The notes beneath the pieces were generated by a model. That model did not search any database. It was not told the origin of the DNA and saw nothing but the letters and a program-made list of their open reading frames with translations. This document shows positions 22,601 through 33,220 of a stretch of 64,000 nucleotides of DNA, piece after piece (position 1 is the first letter of the stretch; each line of letters opens with the position of its first letter). A program made the position numbers and the translations under genes. The stretch is from contig JNDT01001633.1 of NCBI GenBank assembly GCA_000697055.1, forward strand, positions 28,201 to 92,200, read 5' to 3'. Origin of the DNA: Saksenaea vasiformis B4078 (Eukaryota; Mucoromycota; Mucoromycetes; Mucorales; Saksenaeaceae).

Positions 22601-23593
22601 ATAAACTATTGTTTGCGTCTCCCCCTTGTGATGTGTTAGGCAAGGCGCACGTACGTGAATTTGTGTCAACCAATGGTGGTGCGTTCTATACCCAAGAAGG
22701 CAAAATAGTAAGAGTTTCAGGCTCAGTCCAGTTCCATTTCTTGTCGATGGAGTGAAATAAACGAGTACCTCGTAATAGTAGAGTATAATCTTATCCAATT
22801 CACTGACAAGTGTCTCTCTGACCGCATCGTCAGGATCGCTGCCTATCTTGAGCACCATAGGTAGTACATAGTTCACTGCTTCGGAGACGCTAATTTCATG
22901 TATCGTATTCGGAAGCTCCTTTGCCACTAACAACCTACAAACATTCAGATGTTGGACAATGGAAAACACCTTTTTCTCCACCTGTGAATCGTGATATCGC
23001 TCTTGTTAAACATATAAAGTCTTTCCATAGGGGTCAATGATTCATCCATAATCAACTCCTCTTCCGCGTCATCACCAGGGACCTCTATCATTTAAACAAC
23101 ATCGAGTGAGATGGATAACTATGATGTAGAACGCTCGATATGTACCTTCTGACATAGCTTGCAGTAATGAGTTCGCACTGTACTCATCAGGTGTTGTAGA
23201 TTCTGGAAATTCGTTGGTATTACGCTGCAACTCTTGATCTTCTGAACAGGCTCCCATATCGCCTTGTATTTCCTCCGTATTATTTGATTTCGTTTCCTGT
23301 TTGATTGCTTCCCCTTCTCCCTCAAAGTCTGCTGTTTTTGACGGATCTATAAAAGTGTCCTGGTACTCCGGATTATCTATGATATTGGCCCCTGTGCTGA
23401 TCGTTCCTGTCAAGCCATGATTATTTGCAGACGCTATGCCATTCACTTGCGGCTTTTGCGGAACGTTTGCTATAGACGAAGTCGGAACAATAGGGGAGGA
23501 CTTGTCTAGTTCTTGAGAGCCTGCAAACGGAGCATCGTGTGCGTTCTCGTTGTAATCTTGTTCGTCGGCGAAATCCAAGCCGAGATCTTTCAT
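19656..23593 (-). CDS. PP4 regulatory subunit 1-like HEAT-repeat protein
   Basis: PPP4R1 is a HEAT-repeat regulatory subunit of protein phosphatase 4. Start ATG at 23593 (MKDLGLDFADEQDYNENAHD). After an acidic N-terminus come exons with ELIMDESLTPMERLYMF, KVFSIVQHLNVCRLLVAKEL, a long Ser/Glu-rich insert (22670-22300), and HEAT-type helices PAQVFAPLLIELLLDQNSNL, DDQMFYVRKEAAAAIGSLAT, FSRDTIWHVRRSCVLALPLL, VSRNVRNTLAEIVGELIAKF, IICAFNFPAVVLTAGADYW, YQIKVRRTFAYSLHEIARII and NWRLRDILAAQLRGIAMLFD. The CAFNFPAV and KVRRTxAxSLHE blocks are characteristic of this family. The tail is acidic and ends at 19656. About ten exons. It is the largest gene on this side of the window. Confidence 0.85.
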
Positions 23594-23859
23594 GGATTAG
23601 AAGAGAAATAAAAAGAAAAGGGTCAAGAGCTGGACATAGCGAATACTCAGAGAAAAGAGTCTGTTTTCCTCTTCCTTCATAGACGCAACATTGGCTATCC
23701 AGGAATGAAAAGAGAGAAAAGGCAGACCAGCACTAGAAGTTGAGATGATTACCAGCCATTGCACCAATGAGTTGAACTTCTGTGTGTATGTGTGCGTGTA
23801 TATGTGTTGTGGGTAATATCGGTTATGGGTAATAGGAGGACAATTTCTCACAGATCAAC

Positions 23860-25060
23860 ATCCACTAGAGAGTAATACTTGGGCAGATAGTTCACCGAAG
23901 TTATGAGAAGCGCTAACAGTTAAAAGGGATAGAAAATTTGGGGACGAAAAAAAAGTCTGAGTTGATATTACTCTTTTAGACCTCTGTGGTAACGGTTGAG
24001 ACCTACTGATAAAGTGGAATTCTCTTTCATCTTTACTTCTTCATTGCCCATAACTCGAAGGATTAGCTAACAGTTCTAGTTGCAAAACCTATTTTAAAGC
24101 GGTATAGAAAATTAGCAGAAAAGCTTGACACAGCATTACTGCATTCCTTATCTCATTCAAATACTTTTGCTACAATGGCAATCTGCAAATATAACCGCTT
24201 GACAATCTTCGTTGATATGTCTCGTGGATCGATAGCTAGTATTTAGCTCATCTCTTCTTTCATTTTAGACCGTAATTCTTCAGTAGGGTTTAAGAAAGGT
24301 TGAAGAAAGGCGCTCTTCGCAGCTTGACTGTGATAGACTTCAGCATCATCTGTGGCAACGGAATACCTTTGGACAAACATATAAGGTCAATAGGCTCTAC
24401 TTGGACAAGTTCAGAAGATTTATGTTTGATCTTGATTGCAGTTGCTGTCATTCTCCGCTATGCGTTCAATCTTAACTCGACGTAAATGTAAGCATAATTT
24501 GGACTGGATAGGAGGATGACTGGTTCAGGATTTCATAGCTGCAACCAACACTGTGTTTTCACAATCTCTTGAGCATATCTCTTGTCGATCGTATTCGAGA
24601 AAATGCAAAGTCTCCATCCATCCATACTGTTCCAGTGACGTCGCCGTTTCGGGTGCTTGGATGGAAATCATGGTTTAAGAGGATAATTGTCAGTTGCAGC
24701 GTAGCTGTTTACCAACTTCAAGCCTCACTGTCTCCAAAGGAAGGGATAAAATGTAGTACATATCTTCAAGTCCTCGCTGAAATCTAAGTTTCAGTTTGTA
24801 AAAAGAGCTTGAAGATTTGCTAATTTTCTTGATTTCCTATAAAGCTGGATACAATAGTCGTCTGTTCATTACGTATCGGCTCTGGATATATTCTCCCATC
24901 TCTTGGAGGTTATCCACAACTGTTCTATGCTTCTTTTGATTAGAGAACTCGCAAATATCGATGGTAGACAACTGATCCTGTAATGGAAGACATGCCGATT
25001 CTTCACTTTCAGTTTCGTGTCTCCTGTCACAGTAGCGGAAATATCTCGAGTGCTTGGATG
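23860..25060. other. No supported gene
   Basis: About 1.2 kb. Short plus-strand ORFs (24300-24485, 24569-24787) have ordinary composition but no motif. Two loosely similar stretches (GGGTGCTTGGATGGAAATC near 24650 and GAGTGCTTGGATGCGCGG near 25050) hint at an old duplication. Confidence 0.4.
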
Positions 25061-25064
25061 CGCG

Positions 25065-25285
25065 GTGCCATCTTCTTACTGTTTACTGGACAACTTTTTT
25101 ACACTATTCTAAATAAAGTCTGCGTCTATGAAGGAATCGAATTTGCGCCGAGGAAAAAGAAAATGTACGTGGTTAGTATATCATTTATGAGAAGAAGTAA
25201 AAATTTACTCACGTGTAACTCGATTTCCAATAGGCACAAAATTTAACAGAATAGCATAAAAACCCATTCACGATCAGGACATCTC
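25065..25285 (+). repeat. Fragment of the dispersed repeat family (paired end modules)
   Basis: Contains CTGTTTACTGGACAACTTTT, CACTATTCTAAATAAAGTCT, ATTTGCGCCGAGGAAAAAG and the second inverted module GGCACAAAATTTAACAGAAT followed by AGCATAAAAACCCATTCAC. This is the first about 200 bp of copies A-C without their 3' body. Confidence 0.6.
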
Positions 25286-25646
25286 CGATGATACTTTGTG
25301 ATCTCGCTTACCAAGGTATAATCTCAGTGCATGGGACGGCTACACAAACGGAAGCACACCTCAAACAACTCGAACTGTCAATCATACAGCGTCGGCACTT
25401 ACCAAAAGAAGCAATATAGTATCACAGAGATCATATCTCCTCACCATCCTACTTTCTTTTCTTTCTCTCCCGCATTGCATTTGAGCTCGCAATTAAAAGC
25501 TTTATCACCGTCTCCATATAGCAGTTTATAGTCCAAACTTCATAACATTCTTTGCTCTCATCATTACTACTTTAAAGGTTTGGAATGCCAACAACTTTCT
25601 GTTCGCAGCTGGCGTCGACCCATTGTATACCACAGATGAAGGCATA

Positions 25647-27154
25647 TCACAGTAAGATAGCATCCCGTTTGATCTGAGACACTTGACGCAGTGCTTGACC
25701 AGTGGTATCTCCTATGGAGTTGAGCTGCAGGTTCAAAACGATTAGAGTGGTGTTGGTTTTGAATGCCTCAGCCATGGCCTGAGCTCCGTTGTCTCCGATC
25801 GAGTTATATCCTAAGTACAAAGCTGTCAGAGTCGAGTTGACCTTGAGTGCCTCAGCCAGGTCCTGAGCTCCGATTTTTGCGATCGACTTGATCGGGGAGC
25901 ACAAAGTAGTTAGAGTTGAGTTGGTCTTGAGCGCCTCAACCAGCATCCGAGCTCCCTCGGGTCCGATCTTGTTGTCCCGCAAGTCCAAAGCGGCCAGAGT
26001 TGAGTTTGTTTTGAGCGTCTCTGACAATAGTCTAACGTCCTTTGCTCCCATCACTTCAGGTCTTATTTCAATTGATAACTTGTGCAGGTGTAGGAAGCTG
26101 AAAAGTTTAATGAGATGCCTTGGAAGGATAACGTGAATCAATCTCATATTGGAATGCTCCAAGATACGGACAAGAGCGTCGTATCGGACGGATGTTAGTA
26201 ATACTTTGCTACTCCAGCTTAGTCGAAATTCACGAAGATCGAGACGAAGAATCGCTATTCTTGATTTCTTGAGTGCATTTTCTAATGCTTCAAGGTCACT
26301 CCCGCTGCCCTCCAAATCCAGGCACATATCGAGCTCATAGACAGATCTGGCACTCCCCAGCGTGGAGTAGAACTGCTCTGCGAACACTCTTGACTCAAAT
26401 TTCACTTTTACTAGACCATTGTTCTCATCAAATGACCCTCCAACTGCGTCCACTGCACGTCGAAATGCTTCGACCGCCGACCTGTTATAATTCTCATGAT
26501 AATGGTCACCACACACCCATTTGACATGTCCCTTGTTCGTGACAATCTTTTCAGATTTCCCAGCGCTTTGTTTCCGTCAACACCTTTCAAAAACATGTCT
26601 AACTTGCGTAGATCGACGCCTTCCAACGCTTGGCTGTCCTTCATCTGCTCGACAATATAGTCAACAGGCATGTTGTTGCTAGTAGATTCCTCCCCTATAG
26701 ATCCGACATCGTGTGCCAACATGTTATCGATGTACCCAATGACTCGATCCACCCCAGGCTCGATGTCTTTTCTGCAGTCGCTTTAAAGCCGTAGCGGTCT
26801 GAGCGATGAACTCAGTACTGACCAATTGAGACAAAGCCGGCATAACAGCTCCTGCGACAGTTATCCCGAACTTGAGCATTTTCAGGATTGTGAAGACATA
26901 GGAACCGTACTGCTGAAAGAACTAGGAGGGTCGAGTGATCTCGTACCCTTCGTGCTTAGAAATGTGTATGTGACGAGGAATATCGGCGTTGCTATTAATC
27001 AACCTTGTGTGTTCTCCGCACTCGCACAAAAAGTAGAGCCGGAGCTTGTTTGACAAGGGATTGACATAATCCCATCCTGAAGGATTCTGTGGAAGGACAA
27101 CAAACAGACGAGGGATCGGGTATTCATGGAGTTCATAGGTCTGAGTAAGCACGT
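25647..27154 (-). pseudogene. Decayed Mortierella-type multi-domain LRR protein, C-terminal half
   Basis: From 27152 the minus strand reads LTQTYELHEYPIPRLFVVLP and LRLYFLCECGEHTR, then an in-frame TAG at 26922-26924; the same frame resumes with FFQQYGSYVFTILKMLKFGI. A frame change near 26770 (in an AAAAGA run) restores DIEPGVDRVIGYIDNMLAHD and EGVDLRKLDMFLKGVDGNKA, and a second near 26560 restores KGHVKWVCGDHYHENYN. The last 289 codons (to 25647) are open and carry ribonuclease-inhibitor-type leucine-rich repeats (LKTNSTLAALDLRDNKIGPE; NSTLTALYLGYNSIGDNGA). As I recall them, such proteins in Mortierella-like fungi join an N-terminal signalling region to LRRs, resembling receptors of the NLR type; that function is inference. 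The stop and two shifts argue for a pseudogene unless they are sequencing errors. Confidence 0.6.
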
Positions 27155-28205
27155 TGTTACGCTGTATTTTGACTTGTCGGTATAAGTAGAGATGTTTCCA
27201 GGTAGTGTCTAAGCGTAAACTTGATGACAGAAATAGCTGGAAAAATATAGAAAAACGTACCTTCGGTAGATAAAAAGAGTTCGGTTTGTGTGATCACCAG
27301 GTGTGGATATGGGTCAAACACCAGGACTTAGGTAAGCGGTAAAGCTTGAGGAAAAGAAAAGAAAAGATAAGGTAGAGTAACTGTTGTCTGGATCGACAAT
27401 ATATAAAGAGATCTGTTTGAAAAAGAGTATCATCGTTAGTAAAATCGTTGGTATGGTTACCTTTGATCTCGTGTTGATTCTATCAATTAGAGATGTATGG
27501 AGATGAAATAGAGATATCTCTCGGGTGATCAGCGAGTTGGATCGGAAGAAATATAGAATTTCGGTAAAAAGAGGAAAAAATGTAAAAGAAAACGTAAAAG
27601 AGAATAAAAAGAGATAGCGGAATCAGCGTCGCTTGTAAGTCAATCGGGTAAAATAAAAAAAAAATAGAGAAAAAGAAAAGGATCAGCAGATTCTGGTTAA
27701 CGGTGGTTTCTTGAGAATAACCAACGGAGGCAGAGCAATAAAAGGCGGCTTGTAGATAAAAAGAAAAACCTTTGGAAAAGATCTTTTGAGATGGCTAGAA
27801 TAGACCAAGAGAAAATTGTAGTTTGATAACCTAATGTTTTATTTTATAAAAAGATGGGGTATTTATACAAAATAGATCGATACAGAAAAGGAAATAAAGA
27901 TTGGGGGAGATAGGAAAACGCTTAGTTTTCAGTAAACCAGAGTTGCTTCATTTTCGATAAACCTGATGTGCTTCGTTTTCGATTTACCCGTGTTGCTTCG
28001 TTTTTGATTTACCCGGGTTGCTTCGTTTTTGATTTACCCGGGTTGCTACGGAGGCTTTTCTTTCATGGTGGTTGAGCGCATGTGATCAGCGATCTTTAAT
28101 TTGTATGGCGGCAGCTCTTTTTTATGTGTTCTCCTTTTTATGATTTCTTTTATGCGCGTCATGCTTTTTCTGTCATCCCCATTTTTATTCTCCTTTTTGC
28201 TAACA
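27155..28205 (-). mobile_element. Possible solo LTR or promoter-bearing insertion within the LRR gene
   Basis: About 1.05 kb of noncoding sequence separates the two halves of the LRR gene. It is bounded by TGTTA (27155-27159) and TAACA (28201-28205), the inverted end type of LTRs, with a weak 5-bp flank match (CACGT/CATAT). Read on the minus strand it has five tandem 25-bp repeats, then a TATAAATACC box near 27855, an AATAAA-like signal and a pyrimidine-rich 3' half. This order (repeated upstream sites, TATA, leader) is that of an LTR promoter. No primer-binding site or coding region is present, as expected for a solo LTR. Alternatively it is a long intron or a genuine promoter of a separate downstream gene. 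Confidence 0.35.
27922..28047 (+). repeat. 25-bp tandem repeat, five units
   Basis: Five head-to-tail units of about 25 bp, with unit TTTACCCGGGTTGCTTCGTT followed by TTTGA. The three units nearest 28047 are nearly identical; those toward 27922 are diverged (GTAAACCAGAGTTGCTTCAT). There are no spacers, so it is not a CRISPR array. It lies about 70-190 bp upstream, on the minus strand, of a TATAAATA box. Confidence 0.8.
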
Positions 28206-28261
28206 CATATATCGATATTGATAGATTAAAATAAAAAAATATGAAAAGATAAAAAAAAATG

Positions 28262-29001
28262 GATGTTTAGAACGGCTTTGACACGACTTTGAAGCACAGC
28301 CAATTGCGCAAGAGCTTGGAACTGAAGCTGCTCCATCTTCGCTTGCTTTGCAAGTATCTCTGCTTGCTGAGCACTCGAGGTCTTTTGCCACTCAAATACA
28401 TGGGCTCCCAGTTCAGTGACCTTGGATGCAACTTCCTCAATTTTCTTCAACGATAGGTAAGCGTTGGAAGTAGCCTCATTACCAACAGCAATACCCGTTG
28501 GTAGATGGACAGGCATAATCGACTGTGTGCTATTCCTAACAGGTGTTTTTGCCGGTAGTGGGGCGACTTGGAGATCTTCGACGCTGTCATCGGTTGCAGT
28601 ATCTATGGATCCCAGGCACGACTTTGCCATCGAAGTCTCAACAGAAACGCGCTCGCAAGCAGTGGACAAGACAACATCCAAAATAACGTCAGGGACGTGC
28701 TTGATACGGCATGGGATCGCTCTAGAAAGCATGTTACGGTAAACCAAAATACCTGATCAGATTGACATTTCTTTGCTGTCTCATCGTAAACGTCAGTCTT
28801 GCACTTCTTCTGGTTTTACCTCATACCACTGTAATCCCTCACCATAGTAGCCACAATTCCACCATTCTCGATATGTTTGACCCCAGGGAAGACTTGCTCG
28901 ATATCTTCCCAATAAATAACATTATCTCCGCCAATGTTTTGGATAGGGATTTTCTTGACCTTCGTTGTCCCAAGTAATTGGAACGATTGAGTCTGTTCCA
29001 T
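28262..29001 (-). pseudogene. N-terminal half of the Mortierella-type LRR protein gene
   Basis: Start ATG at 29001 (MEQTQSFQLLGTTKVKKIPI), then GGDNVIYWEDIEQVFPGVKH and VRDYSG. An intron (about 28822-28728, ending CTTTCTAG) joins to RAIPCRIKHVPDVILDVVLS. The next exon carries DSVEDLQVAPL and a helical stretch AEILAKQAKMEQLQFQALAQ that ends in LQSRVKAVL near 28262. In relatives I remember, this LQSRV-AVL segment runs directly into LTQTYELHEY, which here lies 1.1 kb away after the insertion. The frame itself is open, so this half could still be expressed as a truncated protein. The N-terminal region has no domain name I can give. Confidence 0.55.
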
Positions 29002-29009
29002 GGCTGCGT

Positions 29010-30160
29010 AGGGTGGTTGTAAAATAACGGGGGAAACAAGGCTCTGCGTGGGAGAAACAGTCAACTTGCGAGCGCTTAGAAAAAAAAGAAACAACTCGTG
29101 GGTGTCCAGTCTAAGACTTGCAAAGAGTAGATCGTGTTTGGGCTGGATTTTGTTTGGGTAGGGCTGAACCTTGTTGCTTAACGTAAAGAGAAACAATCGC
29201 ACTAGAAAAATGAATGGCTGCATATAAAAACTGCTCCGGAGTCGTTGGTCTAAGCACGGCATTGTCTTCCCCGCATATTTTTGCTTTACAACCTCGTCTG
29301 TCAATTGTAGCAAAAAAAAAAAAAAAAGGTCAGAAAAAAGACAGCAAGCGCGTGGCATAGAGAACCTTTGCAAACGCGAACCACTGGGAAGTATTGTCAA
29401 AAATACGCTTCCGAACTACGACTTTAGAATCAACAAATTCAAGCAATGGTATAAGGGAAAGTTCTCTCTACAGACAGAGGATACGATTATGTGACAATGT
29501 CCACTTTTCCCTGCAAAATTTGGTAAGAAGCGGGTCATTTCAGATCGTTCCCATTTTAGCAGCGGAACCGCTTAGCATCATAAGCAAAAGGTAAAGAAGA
29601 AAAAAGGGCAACGCTTCCTGGACTGCTTATAAAGGAACTATCTGAAACATGCACCCCAACCTCATTGAATCATTCGCATGCTGCCTATCCAAGTCAGTGG
29701 CGTCCACGTATAGAATCGGAGTGTAGCCTTTAAGTTCACGCACGATTAAAGGGCCATAACACTGACATGAACATGATACGAAGTACGCGCAAATCCACTC
29801 TCGTTAACCACGTCAAAAAGTTGTGACGAATGAATCCAATATTCTGCATGATTTCCGGTAAGCGGCTGTCCACCTCGAGAGTAACATCATCATCACTATC
29901 GAAACAGTCGTGATCCGCGTACCGTCGATGTGCATATGCTTACGGGATTTGGCCAATACTAGTGAGGTTTTCGTGTCCCTCTTTTTTTTTCTATACTTAT
30001 CCCATGACTGGGCTGCATTATAGCAGCGCAGATTAAATCATCACGAAAGAACTGTCAGCAATTTCTTTTACTTTTTTGGCTAGACAGATAAAAGCTAACT
30101 ATAGTTTCAATCTATGAACAATATGAAGGGGAAAAATGGAAAGGTACTACTAATACATGA
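29010..30160. other. Intergenic, no supported gene
   Basis: The minus frame stays open to about 29400 upstream of the preferred ATG but contains low-complexity F/L runs and a poly-A tract (29312-29327), so it is treated as noncoding. The rest (29400-30160) has only short ORFs; it includes the probable promoter of the LRR gene and the 3' flank of the EF-Tu gene. Confidence 0.5.
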
Positions 30161-30165
30161 CTATC

Positions 30166-31814
30166 TTATGCGATAATCTTGGTCACGACACCAGTGCCGA
30201 CGGTCTTGCCACCTTCACGGACAGTGAAGCGCTGACCTTCCTCAAGAGCAACATCGTGAACCAATTCGCACTGCATTTCAACGTTGTCACCAGGCATGAT
30301 GAGCTTGTCATCGGGATCCTCAGTGCCTTCAGGGTGGGTAAGGCTGACAGTGACATCAGTTGTACGGACAAACATCTGGGGACGGTAGTTGTTAACGAAA
30401 GGAGTGTGGCGACCACCTTCATCCTTGGTCAAGATGTAAAGCTGAGCCAAGAACTTCTTGTGGGACTTGACAGTACCGGGAGCGCAAAGAACCTGACCAC
30501 GACGGATCTGTTCACGCTTGATACCACGCAACAAGGCACCCATGTTGTCACCAGCCTCACCACGGTCAAGTTCCTTGCGGAACATCTCAATACCAGTCAA
30601 AGTGGTCTTGATGGTTTCACCCATACCGACAATCTCAACTTCGGAACCCTTCAAGACGGTACCACGTTCGACACGTCCGGTGGCAACAGTACCACGACCG
30701 GAGATAGAGAACACATCTAGCAATTCATCATCATCAACAAAATTTCTTCGTTCCAATGTAAATATCTACCTTCGATGGGCATCAAGAAAGGCTTGTCCAA
30801 GTCTCTGACGGGAGTAGGGATGTGGGCATCAACAGCAGCCATCAATTTCTTGATAGCTTCAGCACCAATCTCGGGATCACGTTCCTCAAGAGCAGCAAGG
30901 GCGGAACCTTGGACAATGGGAGTGTTTTCACCGTCGAAACCGTATTCGGCCAAAAGATCACGCATTTCCATTTCGACGAGCTCAAGCATCTCAGGGTCAT
31001 CGACAGCATCAACCTTGTTGATGAAGACAACCAAGTTCTGGACACCGACCTGACGAGCCAACAACAAATGCTCACGGGTCTGAGGCATCTGACCATCAGT
31101 GGCAGACACGACAATGATGGCACCATCCATCTAGTGGGTCCATCATTAGCAAACATTCGCTTATGCCAATCATTATGCTTCGTTATATACCTGAGCAGCA
31201 CCAGTAATCATGTTCTTGATGTAATCAGCGTGACCAGGACAGTCAACGTGGGCGTAATGACGGTTGGCGGTTTCGTATTCAACGTGAGCAGTGGAGATGG
31301 TAATACCACGAGCCTTCTCTTCGGGGGCCTTATCGATCTGGTTGTAGTCCATGAACTTAGCACCACCTTCAATGGCAAGAGTCTTGGTGATAGCAGCAGT
31401 CAAAGTGGTCTTGCCGTGATCAACGTGACCAATGGTACCAATGTTAACGTGGGGCTTGCCACGCGAGAACTTTCCTCCAGTTTCAGTAGCCATGGTGCGA
31501 CGACCTGTTTTAATTCGATCAGACCTGTCGCTGTACCTCACTTCAAATCCATACCAAAAATCATGTAACGAGAGGGAGTGGCGGCATAGGCCTCTCGGAG
31601 GACATTGGCAGTAAGCTTGTTACCAGAAGCAAGAGCAGAGCGTGCAGACACGAAGGCTAGAGATCGCGGAATAGTGATTCAGGATGAGCGCCACTGCAAT
31701 AACAGAATAACAATACTTGCCACTTCTGCCAGCAACAGAAGACACGCATCGACGCGAGGCAACACGAGTAGCAGGGAATACAGCTTTGTTGACTGCAGTC
31801 TTCAAGGCGAACAT
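30166..31814 (-). CDS. TUF1: Mitochondrial elongation factor Tu
   Basis: EF-Tu delivers aminoacyl-tRNA to the mitochondrial ribosome. Start ATG at 31814 ([20 protein letters not shown]), an Arg/Ala/Val-rich targeting peptide. A second exon has [20 protein letters not shown]. The GTPase exon has GHVDHGKT (G1), [13 protein letters not shown] (G2), [12 protein letters not shown] (G3), [12 protein letters not shown] (G4) and [10 protein letters not shown] (G5 region); domains 2 and 3 follow ([57 protein letters not shown]) and end VVTKIIA. Introns lie at about 31131-31190 and 30718-30770, with two more in the N-terminal part. Codon use is strongly biased, as in highly expressed genes. Length and motifs are complete; the joins of the first two exons are the least certain part. 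Confidence 0.93.
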
Positions 31815-31849
31815 GGCTGATTGCTAGGACGTCAAGGGAAAGGACAAGG

Positions 31850-32915
31850 AAAAAAAAAAAAAAAAAGAAAAAAAAACCAGCCATTTTTTTAATACCCCGG
31901 TCACAAATGACAGCTCTCTTTCAACGGCAGGGATGGCAAATCCAGCTTTCGGAGTAAACTCTCGCACGACCAACGATTCCCACCTGTACTTACACAAAGC
32001 TGTCGTCGTAATAACTTTATGAATAATAAGTGCAGGATAATATTAGTTTTACAATGCAATCGATTCTTCCTTTGAAGTGAAGTGCAGAGGATGTCAATGA
32101 AACAGTAATCTATTTTGACCTTCCTGTTGTTTTGGTCGGAATCTTTTTACAAGGGTTGAGTTTGAAACACTAGGAACACAGAAAACGGTGTCGTTTGCTT
32201 TCAGTGAGATTGACCTGGCACGCGGTATTCATATGTCATGCTTTTAAACAGCCTTTGTCACTTTACAACACAAATGGGAATGTACGCAAGAGCGTTTTGC
32301 AGTGGCAGAGTGAGTTTTTACTTGAATTCTACAGTTGAGGCAATTTAATGAGATAATTTTAGATCATTTCCATAAAAATACCTTGCTATGAGGAATTGAG
32401 TTATACAGTAATGCAGAGACAAGAGCCTACAGCGCTACTATAAACATGGTCTAAAGCACATTGTATTGAATTCAAGCCAGTATCGATATGACTGGATTTA
32501 GTGGAAGAGGAAGGAAAGCTAGCTTTACGCACTCAGCTTTCTGGCAGCTAATGAGTTGATTGTAACTGCACAAACGATTAACAATGCAGTCCCCTATGTA
32601 CAGAGTCTCATGAATGACATCTGATGCAAATCAGAGTAATTCTGAAACGTCCATACTATAATAGAAAATTCATTATATAATTCTAGTAAAGTAAGAGTGG
32701 GGATTCATAAATCATCACGCATCCATACATAATCAAAAACCACCAACTGGCAAATAAATATTTCAGTCCGTCTATCGCGCTTAACAATCATAACAGTGAT
32801 TTTCGTCTAAAACGACATCGTTACATGACATAAAATGAAGCTAGAGCCTGTCAAAACTATATTAATGATAGGAAGGTACATGTATACATGACGTCGAAGT
32901 AAATAATCATGGAAG
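31850..32915. other. Intergenic, AT-rich
   Basis: Upstream flank of the EF-Tu gene, with a poly-A tract at 31850-31875 (a T-run 5' of the start on the coding strand), then about 1 kb of AT-rich sequence with no supported ORF. The pogo-type transposon begins at 32922. Confidence 0.5.
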
Positions 32916-33220
32916 CCTATACAGTAGCCCCTCCGCTAAAATCAAGTCCTTGGTTCCTTGCAAATTATTTGAATATCACGGGGGTTGACCTTGCTGAGAA
33001 TGTGTGACAAAGTCATCTGAGTATGAACTAGGCTGCGAGTCATGAGGTACTCATACAGACTCCATCAAGAGCAGCTCTTACATACAATAATGAGTCATTA
33101 TATAGCAACCTTTTACAGTTTTATGAAGATTGCGTAGTTATTAGTCATAATTAGCGACTTTGTTAATGAAATATAAATAAATACAGCTATCGACAGCTAT
33201 GTCTATCACCACTTTCCGCA

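Noticed and set aside
25888..26524. Plus-strand ORFs across the LRR region
   Set aside because: Shadows of the leucine-rich repeats on the minus strand; composition follows the reversed repeat codons.
27922..28047. Possible CRISPR-like array
   Set aside because: The 25-bp units are head to tail with no spacers, and the genome is eukaryotic.
30157..31568. Long plus-strand ORFs (187 and 248 codons) opposite the EF-Tu gene
   Set aside because: They are mirror frames of a strongly codon-biased gene, with no motif of their own; EF-Tu on the minus strand explains the sequence fully.
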